DNA of 64,000 nt from Asterella californica (Eukaryota > Streptophyta > Marchantiopsida > Marchantiales > Aytoniaceae): assembly GCA_036924285.1 (NCBI GenBank), contig JAYKYS010000007.1:11346001-11410000 (forward strand), given 5' to 3'. A program made the translations under genes and the position numbers. Shown here one piece after another: positions 55,884 through 64,000 of the stretch. The stretch's first letter is position 1, and each line of letters opens with the position of its first letter. Under the pieces are notes generated by a model. The model did not search any database, had not been told where the DNA came from, and saw only the letters and a program-made list of their open reading frames with translations.

Positions 55884-56950
55884 TCAGTCTTCCGATTGTT
55901 CTTCTTCATCGTCACTCTCCTCCGCCTCAGCCTCTTCAGTAGCCGAGTCGTCTTCGTCCCTTGGCATCCTCAGCTCAGACTTCATAAAGTTGAACAAATC
56001 TACTGACCCTCCACGTCGTTTGAACAACTTCACTCCTTTGCCAGCCAAAGATAGTTTCAAAGAAGTACCATCTAACTCAAGTAAACTATAAGTGGCATTC
56101 TCGTATACATCTAACACAACATAAGGCCCGAACCATCTTCGCGAGAACTTACGAAGTGTAGAATGCTGGTTCTCCAGCGTGCTATCATACACCAGAACCC
56201 AATCACCAACACGTATTGGCTTTGGTCATAGTCGGTGACTCTTGTCGAAACACTCTGTGTTTCTGACTCGAGCCACCTTCAGCTTCTCTTGCGCCTCAGC
56301 AAGATCCTCCTCCCTTCGCTCCAACTGCCTAGTTCCAAAGCAAGGAGTTAAGTATGATCTATACCATCTTCCCACGGTAGCGTAGCCCACGTAGGAAAGT
56401 CCTTCTCAGCAGGCATGATTGGCTTCTGTCCCAACATAAGCTCAACTGGCATATACCCAATCGTGGTATAGTGTGTAGTTCTATCAGCCCGTAAAGCAAA
56501 TGGAAGTAGTCTCGGCCATTCTCTAGGCCTACCATCACATGCTTTTACTAAAGCGTGAACAATAAAAGGGTGTCCTCGTTCACTCTTCCATAATTGGAGA
56601 GATCTTCTCGAGCCAACACCAAGTAACGCTATCGTGTCGGATTTTGCGTGAAGGATGTCCAAGAAAACGCGAGGTTCCTGGCTGTGGAGATGCTGTGTGA
56701 TGAGAGAGAGACAAGACAGAGAAAAGCAACCACGAAAATGAATGCTACGATATATATCAACTCCAAATGTATGTACACTGCCGGTTCTTTCTCCTAAGAG
56801 CACAGAACTGAAAAACAGACATGAACAGTATGTAACCTGCTTCAAAGTCCTTAAAAACAACCCCTGATTCTCAACCCTGACCCAAAAACACCGAAGCATA
56901 GCTCAAAGCAAGAGAAACTTCCCTTTGTTAACAAGCAGAGCCACAGCAGT
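55884..56950 (-). pseudogene. Gypsy integrase C-terminal half
   Basis: 56348-56899 contains HPFIVHALVKACDGRPREWP and TTHYTTIGYMPVELMLGQKP (end of the core domain), preceded by unrelated residues. After a gap and stops, 55884-56192 has TLRKFSRRWFGPYVVLDVYE and YSLLELDGTSLK, the GPY-type C-terminal fold, then an acidic tail. The D,D,E core upstream is missing. It ends against LTR-B copy 2. Confidence 0.75.
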
Positions 56951-57477
56951 ATCACACGATCCAAACCCAAGTCCAAATCACATCCATGTACAAGTTCTTA
57001 GCTAAAGCTAGCTACCACAAGCTGTATATGGCCAACCAGAACTCTAACGAACTCAAAAGAGCAAAACCCATAGCGAAGAAATCGGAAAAGGCCTATCTGT
57101 GAACTTCCTCCTTTCACCGAACGGACTTCAGATGTCGATAGGGTCTCCTCCGCTGACCCCGTTAACCCAAGAAACCTTCAGATCCGACTCCCAACAGCCG
57201 AGATGTCGCCGATTTTTGATCGTAGGTGACCGAACCTTCAAAAACTACTCCTTGCGGCTTAAAATCGCACACCACGCACAAACGGATCGTCTAAACTGAT
57301 ATCCGTCTTCTCTGGTACCTAGGTAGATCTAGCTACCCTGAACCCAACAAGACTCCAAACAAGCCGTTTGGAGTTCTCCTTGCAAAACCACGCAAGAAAT
57401 TTGGCCGCATGTTGCAAAAAACTGACGTAAGGTGAGGTTTTTCGCGTACATAACAGTGCAATTTCTACATTGCAGCT
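56950..57477. other. No gene; leader before a copia gag start
   Basis: No supported frame. 56.6-56.75 kb shares a patch with 47.4 kb. CTCCAAACAAGCCGTTTGGAG near 57353-57373 is a short inverted repeat. The tract leads to a TTGCAGCT-ATG at 57470-57480. Confidence 0.35.
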
Positions 57478-57621
57478 ATGGCGGAGTATGTGTCTTTGAT
57501 CACTGGAGAGAAGTTCGACAAGAACAACTACCAAGTGTGGAAGTTTCGGATGATGACTTTCCTGCAGGGACAAGATCTATGGGATCTTATTACAGAGGAG
57601 GAGAAAGCGCTTGAACTCTAG
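57478..57621 (+). pseudogene. Copia-type Gag N-terminus, truncated
   Basis: 47 codons from ATG 57478, with GEKFDKNNYQVWKFRMMTFL followed by QGQDLWDLI, the start of copia (UBN2-type) Gag. It ends at TAG 57619-57621, and the following sequence is gypsy, so two superfamilies are joined here. Confidence 0.7.
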
Positions 57622-58980
57622 TATGGAGGACCAAGTCGTATCTTTCTCTGGTCAGAGAGTAGATGATGAGTCTCCAGATCTTGAGGGTGGAGATGGTGTA
57701 CCAGACCAGCGAGATATCCATGACGATGTGACTGTAATGGAGTATCTACGTACTGACATGGTGATAGACACAGTAAGTACCAAGGAGCGAGATCGTGTCT
57801 TTCAACGTAGGAAGAGATTTTGACGAGAAGGACGACATGTACTTCGAGTGTGAGATGATGAGAGAGGAACAAATAGTGCCACATCCATCTCAGATCGCAC
57901 AGTTAGTACGACATGCCCATGAAGAGTTGGGACATTTTGGAGTGAAGCGTGCGCATAGCTTACTCCAAGGACAGTATTGGTGGCGTGGTTTGCACGTCGA
58001 TGTGCAGCAGCTTGTCGCACGATGTGTGGTTTGTGATCGAGTACGAGCATCGTTTAATGCTCTTATTCTACAGTTACACCCCTTACCAGTTATGGGTTGG
58101 GTCACTGTTGGAGTTTGGATTTTGTGGGAGTCTTATCGCTGACCATACGTCATCACCGGTATGTGTTGGTGATGGTGGAGCACTTCTCCATTGTATTACT
58201 GGACAAGACGAGTGAAGAGACAGCGTATGCGTTCTTAGATCGAGTGCTGAGTCGTTTTGGAGCACCAGCTGAAGTGCTGACGGACCAAGGTACATAGTTC
58301 CTTGGTGAGTTTCAGACCTTGTGTGATCAAGCGTTTGATTGATCATCGGATTACATCTCAAGATCATGCTGAGGCGGATGGTTTGGCGGAGAGGGTAGTT
58401 CAGACGATGAAGAGAGGATTGCGCAAGTATGACTTGCAGAAGGTGCACTTGGGAGATTGGGATGTGTAGTTATCATGGTTGGCTATGGGCTATCGTTTTA
58501 GCCGACAAGCGTCTTTGACTTCCTTCTCACCGTATTTTTTATTGTATGGCCAAGATCCATATCTACCTTCAGACATTCGTCGTGATTCTGCTGAGGTGCT
58601 GAACCTTGATGACCCTGATATGTGAGTGAACGCATGTTCTCAACGAGCAGAGACATTTCGGAGAGTTATGCCTATAACTTTTGAGAACCTAGCGATTGCT
58701 CAGCATAGAGACACGTTGCGATATGCAACTATTCGAGGAGGAGGTTATCGACCATCGATTTGCAGGTTTCATCCTGGTGATTATATCTATCTATAGCAGA
58801 CTGCACCGATGACATTGGAGGTGACCGCAAGATGCCTATTTTACGAGTGCGTGAGGTGTTACCTTCTAGAGTACTCATGTTAGAGTGCCGTGATGGTGTT
58901 GTTTGGAAGGACCATGTGCGTAATTGCATGTCATGACATCTTCCCAAGATCGATGATACAGTTGACTCAAGCTTAACAGT
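57622..58980 (+). pseudogene. Gypsy integrase fragment
   Basis: The zinc-binding part is clear: HAHEELGHFGVKRAHSLLQG followed by QYWWRGLH and ARCVVCDRV (H2C2). The core follows in shifting frames: LDFVGVLSLT near 58.11 kb, APAEVLTDQGT with a TAG after it (58296-58298), DHAEADGLAERVVQTMKRGL near 58.37 kb and SFSPYFLLYGQDPYLP near 58.53 kb. Frameshifts and stops show decay. It leads directly into a PHD-type zinc finger. Confidence 0.8.
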
Positions 58981-58998
58981 TGTACGGGCGGGCTTGAG

Positions 58999-59132
58999 GT
59001 GTATGTTATGTGGGTCTGCTGGTGGAGCAGCTCGTATGTTGGGATGTGATGCTTGTATTGACAATGTCATGTTTGACTCCACCTCTCAATGTTGTTCCTA
59101 CTGGACAGTGAGTTTGTCCTCGATGTATATAG
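58999..59132 (+). pseudogene. PHD-type zinc finger at the end of a gypsy integrase
   Basis: CMLCGSAGGAARMLGCDAC in one frame and, after a one-base shift, CLTPPLNVVPTGQ, TGA, VCPRCI and TAG in the next. Together they give the Cys spacing and the PPLxxVPxGxW-xCPxC ending typical of PHD fingers, with TGA replacing the conserved Trp. PHD fingers read histone tails, so an integrase tail like this could target insertion. This copy is broken. Confidence 0.7.
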
Positions 59133-59289
59133 CAGGGATAACCGATTAGATCTTTGCGTGGTATGGATTGCTTACATGCGACTAATGATGTGATGATGTA
59201 GCATCCGGTCTCCTAATTCTTTGCACCCATGAAGGTGTATATCAAGTAGTTGGGATATAGAGCTATCTGAAGTTAGAAGGACTTAACTG

Positions 59290-59936
59290 TCAGTTAGGGG
59301 GCGATTGTGATACACTTGTGTATGTGTATGTCATCGTCCATGTGTTATGTGTATGTTCTGGTGTACCTCTAACAGCGATGTATGTTGTGTAGCAATGTGT
59401 ATGCGTACGACACTCCTCCTCAAGATCACCGTTGAGGAAGGCGTTCTTGAAATCCATTTGATGCATCTTCCAACCTTTTTGAATTGCAACTGCAACTGCG
59501 GTTCGAATAGTCACCATCTTCGCAACTAGAGTAAAGGTCTCATCAAAATCCACTCCATGTTGCTGTGCATAGCCCTTGGCTACCAATCTGATCTTGTACT
59601 GAGACACGGTATCATCTGAGTTGCGCTTGACCTTGAAGACCCACTTGCAACCAATCGCTTTCTTACCTTCATGTAAGTCCACCAACTCCCAAGTCTGTTG
59701 GTGATGAAGCGCAGCAAGTTCAGCTTTCATACACTTACCCATTGAGCTTTGTGCATCGCCTCCTCAAGTGAATTCGGTTCTTGTTCGTGAAAAACATTGG
59801 TCATATATGCATGGTGTGCAATAAGAAAGCCTTCATGCATATACCTACTCACAGGAAGTTTTGCCTGTTCAGATCTGCAAGAGATAATCAGTGCACTAGT
59901 CAACTCTCCTTGCAACTGATCTGACGTAGACGTCAA
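59290..59936 (-). pseudogene. Copia reverse transcriptase, N-terminal part
   Basis: 59936-59727 gives EPNSLEEAMHKAQW. 59742-59290, in another frame, gives MKAELAALHHQQTWELVDLH, AIGCKWVFKVKRN, RLVAKGYAQQHGVDFDETF and MHQMDFKNAFLNGDLEEE. These are the opening blocks of copia RT. The YVDD active site is lost because the frame ends in unrelated CACA-rich sequence. Confidence 0.85.
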
Positions 59937-60104
59937 GGTCTAGGACAAAGTATCCAATGGATGTGGAAGATCCAAAATATCTAGATGAGTCAAACATATG
60001 CTGCAATAGCACGCGCTCACCATGTGTAAAAACTACACTTGTTACACTACGCTGTGTTACGTTGACTTTAGCGTTAACAACAGCTCTATGTGCAATTGAT
60101 TCTG

Positions 60105-61035
60105 ATATGAAATCAGACTTGGTTACAAGTCTGCCCAAATTCGAATCTAGTGGGCCCATTGAAGTTTGTGCAGCATATCAGTCCGGCAAGCAAGCTAGAC
60201 AACCCTTTAAGGGATCAGATAGCAGAGCGAACAATCTTCTGGAGCTTGTTCACATTGATGCATGGATTGCTTCTCAGCCAAGTATGACCGGTATCTAGTA
60301 CTTTGTGTCGTTCATTGATGATCATTCGCATTATACTTAGATATATTTGTTAAAAAACAAGTCCTCTGCCGAAGTATTATCAACATTCTAGACTTTCTGC
60401 AAGTTGATGGAAAAACAGTCTGGAGCATCTATCGTCTGTCTGAGATATGATGAAGGAGACAAGTTCCTTTCTGGAGAGTTTGATGTATATCTACGTGAGC
60501 ATGACATTAGACGCCAGAAGACCTACAGTTGCAATCCGCAGCAGAACAAGGTTGCGGAGTGCAAGAATCAACACATAGCAGAAGTTGCTCGTGTGATGTT
60601 GAATGAGAAAATCATGCTTAGACCTTACTGGGTAGAAGCTGTTTCATGTGTGATGTATTTGATGAACCGTACGCCTATTGTGGTAGTCCACAGTCAGACA
60701 TCGGTGGAGGTCTTCACATGTAGTAAGTCTGATTATTCGTTTCTTAAAGTTTTTGGATGTATCTGTTATGTGCACATACTTGATAAGAGACATAAGAAAC
60801 AGATCCGAAAGCAAATAGATGTGTTTTCCTTGGATATGTTCTTGATACGAAAGAATATAGATGTTCCAATCCTTCGTCCAAGCAGTTCTATACCAGTAGA
60901 GATGTTGTTTTTGATGAGCTACAGTCTTGGTTTGCTCTTGCACCTGTCCTAGCTATCCCTGTACTTACTGTACAACCAAGGAGTCAGTCCACTGTAGTAC
61001 CTCAGAATAGTACGTTGAGTGGAGGATCTGGAGAA
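60105..61035 (+). pseudogene. Copia integrase in inverted orientation
   Basis: Starts with LPKFESSGPIEVCAAYQSGK then NNLLELVHIDAW (first Asp), YFVSFIDDHSHYT, and YDEGDKFLSGEFDVYLREHD. It continues with TYSCNPQQNKVAECKNQHIA (catalytic Glu region) and VSCVMYLMNRTP. A frameshifted tail RDVVFDELQSWFA runs to 61.03 kb. Stops occur near 60298 and 60339. It lies on the plus strand while the copia protease and RT on either side are on the minus strand. Confidence 0.8.
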
Positions 61036-61037
61036 GG

Positions 61038-61493
61038 AAGGCTTTTCAACCTCTGAAAGTTCATGTGGTCAATTCGCTTGTGTCAGATGTCAATATCAGA
61101 CACTATTGGATCACTCTGTCCATACATGACAGCTTGTAACTTAGGCTCAGAGACATCTAGTTTAAATAGCCTATCACTCTTGCTACCTCGAGCTATGACA
61201 ATGCTATTCAAATCTTCAATAAAGAATCCATCTTTAGTGAAGTGCACTTGCAGATCCTTCTTTATCAACTGTCTTACAGATAGCATGTTTCTAGTCAATG
61301 TGGATACATGCAAGACATTCAGTACACCAGTAAACGTTGAAGCAAGAATGTCAAGCAGAATTTTATCCTTGTGTTGGATCTTGTGCTTGGTGTCATCTCC
61401 TGTCATCATAAACTGAGGAGTCTCCACATGCTCGAGTGAACTGGACCATTCTCGATGAGATGTCATGTGACTGGTGGCGTCGGAGTCAATCAC
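61038..61493 (-). pseudogene. Copia protease and pre-integrase region
   Basis: IDSDATSHMT stands where copia proteases have DSGAT, so the catalytic-loop Gly is replaced. MTGDDTKHKI, STLTRNMLSVRQLIKKDLQV and FFIEDLNSIVIARG follow. After TGA 61083-61085, in place of Trp, HKRIDHMNFQRLKSL completes the pre-integrase motif. The integrase itself is inverted next door. Confidence 0.8.
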
Positions 61494-61599
61494 TCAGTCA
61501 GGCTATGGCTCGAAAGCTGCATAACTCTGATGTGTTGTAATCAGCAACTGCTCTGAATAGACTTGCTCATTGACTGCATAGCCTTGTTGGTTACTGTTA

Positions 61600-62155
61600 C
61601 CTTGCTGGGGGTTGTTGTCGTTTTGTCTTTGATTGTTCTATCGCTTGTAGCGCTGATTCGCATTGTGGCCTTGCTTCTTGCAGTAGTTGCAAGAATCAGA
61701 CGCACGTCTCTAGCTGTTGGAAGAACCAGACTGTTGCTGGTTCTTCTGATTCTGCTGCTGTTCCGTCCGGGACCCCGTCCACGTCCAGCATCTTTGCCAC
61801 GACCCTTATCTCAAAATCCTCCAGAACCTGCAAAATAGACACTTTTTTGCTGACCCATTGAAGTAGAACTCCGCAATATGCACACCTCCTCTCCTAACAT
61901 AATAGGAACAAGTTCATCAAATCGTGAAAAGAGTTCTCTGGTCAAAATTGATGTTATGAATTATTTGTACTCTGCATGCAGTCCTTGCAATGTGATCCCG
62001 ATCAATACAACTCGACTTTGACAAAAGATAACGGATCTGCGAGCTGCTTGACATGGTTCACGTAGTTGTTGATACACATCGACCCCTTCTTCACAATACT
62101 GAACTACTGCAGCAATTGCAGCTTCCGCGTCTCTGTTCATGATTAAAACGGACAC
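61600..62155 (-). pseudogene. Copia Gag remnant with a degenerate CCHC knuckle
   Basis: The minus strand at 61650-61702 reads CNYCKKQGHNANQRYKR, a zinc knuckle lacking its last Cys. 62155-61961 holds a helical Gag-like piece (AAIAAVVQYCEEGVDVYQQL). Frames are broken. It lies in the expected place upstream of the copia protease. Confidence 0.5.
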
Positions 62156-62299
62156 GCGAGTGCATCTTAAGCTTTCTAAGACGTATCACAGTCATGAATG
62201 TGTCCGATCGTTGATTCTGAAACTGTCAGCGAAATATAGTGAATCGTCTAGTACGATCGCTTCTTTCACTCCTTTAATTTCAGGTCAAAATTCAAGGAG

Positions 62300-62890
62300 T
62301 GGAAGAAGAAGATGCATGCCACCCTAGCACTATCTCCTCATCAACCTCGTCATGCCATCGAACCCCAGTCTGATCTTGCTGATTCGTGCATGAGTTACGA
62401 TTCAACCCATCGGCATCTAGGTTTGCAACTTCAAGTCTATGTACTACTTGGAAGTCATAGTCCTGTAAGATAAGAGCCCATCATGCAAGCTTTCCTGTAA
62501 GCTTGTCGGACTCCATCAACCACTTGAGTGACTGGTGATCAGTGATGAGAGTAAAGGGGTTCCCAAACAGATAACATCGGAAGTGTGCAACAGCCCACAT
62601 TGCAGCTAAACACTCCCCCTCGTACGAACTGTACCTCGCCTCCATCGAATTGTTGGAGCGACTAACATACGCCACCACAAACTCCTTTTTCTCATCATCA
62701 TACTGAGTTAGCATTGCTCCAAGTCTCAACATACTCCAATCAGTGTGCAGTTAGAAAGGACGCCCTCTAACGGGTCTCCTCAAGATGAGAGCAGATGTCA
62801 ACCTATCCTTGAGCTTTACAAAAGCTCACTCTTGCTCATCTTCCCACTGTCACTCTTGGTCCACCTTCATCAGCTCTGGTAAAAGAGAGC
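62300..62890 (-). pseudogene. Gypsy RNase H fragment
   Basis: AFVKLKDRLTSALIL and LHTDWS lead into 62732-62481 with GAMLTQYDDEKKEFVVAYVS, ARYSSYEGECLAAMWAVAHF and TLITDHQSLKWLMES, the gypsy RNase H motifs. A TGA follows KLTGKLA, where Trp is usual (RW), and AxxLQDYDFQV-like residues continue past it. RT is absent; LTR-B copy 3 cuts in at about 62.9 kb. Confidence 0.8.
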
Positions 62891-62894
62891 CCAC

Positions 62895-63967
62895 TGAGTA
62901 CATACACGAAGTTTCAGCTTGAGATCAAATTCTAGCACCGAGATACGGGCAGAAAAGTTCTGATCAAAGATATTGCGGCAATTTTTGGTACTCAGAGAGC
63001 TATTTTGACTTACAACAGAAAATTGGCTCAATCACTTTCGAAGATTCTTACAGGATTTGGTGTCTACAAGATGATGAACATCCCTGTGAAGTTAGGACTC
63101 CTAATTGTACATAGTTCTCCAGATATCGTTCTCTGAAGTTGCTGCTCTAGATTGAGAGCTTTTCATACCCCCTCTGCTTCATCGGTCTCCCTGAATTACT
63201 CACTCACTCAAATGACTTGAAACTTTTTGGACAGTCATAGCCCTCCTGACACTGAACGCAACCACGAAGGTTTGAAGCGATTTCCCCAATTCTGCTGCAA
63301 ATGACACTGAAAACCCCAAATCCAACAAAAGTGACGCAGTTTCAACTCAATCCGAACTTCAATTGGGCATAACTCCTTCTTTATTGCTCCAAATCGATCA
63401 AGAATTTCACTGACAGTGCTTGGCACGATGAGCTCTCTCTTCATGTGTTCTCAGATTTTGCAGTCCCCTCACCAAATGCTCGAACTCTCCTTTAGACCTC
63501 TGTTTCTAAATTTAGAGTTTTACAAAAAACAAAAATAGACCAATAGGAGTTCATAGCTCCACTTGGTTTTCCTTTTGTGCCTTAAACCATGTGGTAACGT
63601 AATTCCACTCATAGGCTACCAAGTCAAGTTCCTTAAAGTGTCAACGTAAATCTTAAACTACCTAAAACGACACGCAGCCCTGAAAGTAAACTTAAACCAG
63701 TTAAAGAGCGTGCATGGGCAACACGTAAGTACAACCCATGAGCTTAAACCCTATCAACATGGTAAATCTAAGTTATGTACATTGAATATCATAGACAAGT
63801 AAGAAATCACTTGCACAAGCGCACAAATGCTTGAACAAGATAACTAGCATACTGTCAACCTACTATGACTCAAAAAAGTGTTAACACCGTATGCAAAGGT
63901 GTCAAACATATACATAAATGACTAGAAGTAATATGAGCTAATTTCTAGAACTACTAAACTCAAGTGT
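62895..63967 (-). mobile_element. LTR-B, copy 3
   Basis: Aligns with 54.8-55.74 kb directly and with 33.54-34.6 kb as reverse complement, including ACTCACTCACTCAAATGACT and TTTATTGCTCCAAATCGATC. Its outer end near 63967 (TTGAGTTTAG on the minus strand) matches the outer end at 33.54 kb. The inner end is truncated against the RNase H fragment. Any attached interior would lie beyond the right edge of the window. Confidence 0.7.
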
Positions 63968-64000
63968 TGGAGTAGAAATGTAATATGTAACCGCCAAGTA

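Noticed and set aside
1..64000. CRISPR array or bacterial operon
   Set aside because: No regularly spaced identical repeats with unique spacers, no ribosome-binding-site-led gene clusters, and the genes show spliceosomal introns and LTR elements.

Overview
The window looks like repeat-rich nuclear DNA of a green-lineage eukaryote. The best guess is a streptophyte: a charophyte-grade alga or a bryophyte. Three observations support this. A Ty3/gypsy chromovirus has an initiator-Met-tRNA primer site (TGGTATCAGAGC on the minus strand) and a chromodomain-like C-terminus. A HUH-type Replitron-like element is present, a superfamily described from green algae. A Ty3/gypsy pol frame contains a C5-cytosine DNA methyltransferase, a combination reported for charophytes. 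The species cannot be fixed from the sequence. I found no conserved host housekeeping gene and no bacterial operons; almost everything recognisable is mobile DNA or its debris.

Layout. 0.3-1.4 kb: solo LTR. 1.4-3.4 kb, 7.97-13.77 kb and 48.2-49.6 kb: three copies of a GAAGAC/GTCTTC-rich element coding for a long degenerate coiled-coil protein. 6.6-7.6 kb: tandem repeats. 13.8-15.3 kb: Replitron-like HUH gene, followed by an 80-bp module that recurs at 6.64 kb. 16.18-23.29 kb: nearly complete gypsy element with two 942/943-bp LTRs, then a related solo LTR. 24.5-41 kb: gene-poor DNA with non-autonomous TIR elements (one with a 9-bp target duplication, one with TATTA, three Harbinger-like) and a recurring double-hairpin module. 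41.08-43.37 kb: the one clearly intact gene, four exons and 659 codons, joining a ribbon-helix-helix-like N-terminus, a Cys cluster, a DDE transposase-like core and a SAP domain. 44.0-45.4 kb: a small minus-strand ORF with upstream tandem repeats and a TATA/palindrome. 49.65-53.54 kb: gypsy gag-protease-methyltransferase. 53.6-64 kb: a mosaic of gypsy and copia pieces, including a PHD finger after a gypsy integrase and an inverted copia integrase segment.

How the parts relate. Retroelement genes are broken mainly by TGA or TAG where Arg, Trp or Gln is expected, which suggests decay by C-to-T transitions as in methylated DNA. The two most notable systems are the retroelement-borne DNA methyltransferase, with a fragment carrying a PHD-finger integrase nearby, and the intact SAP-DDE gene.
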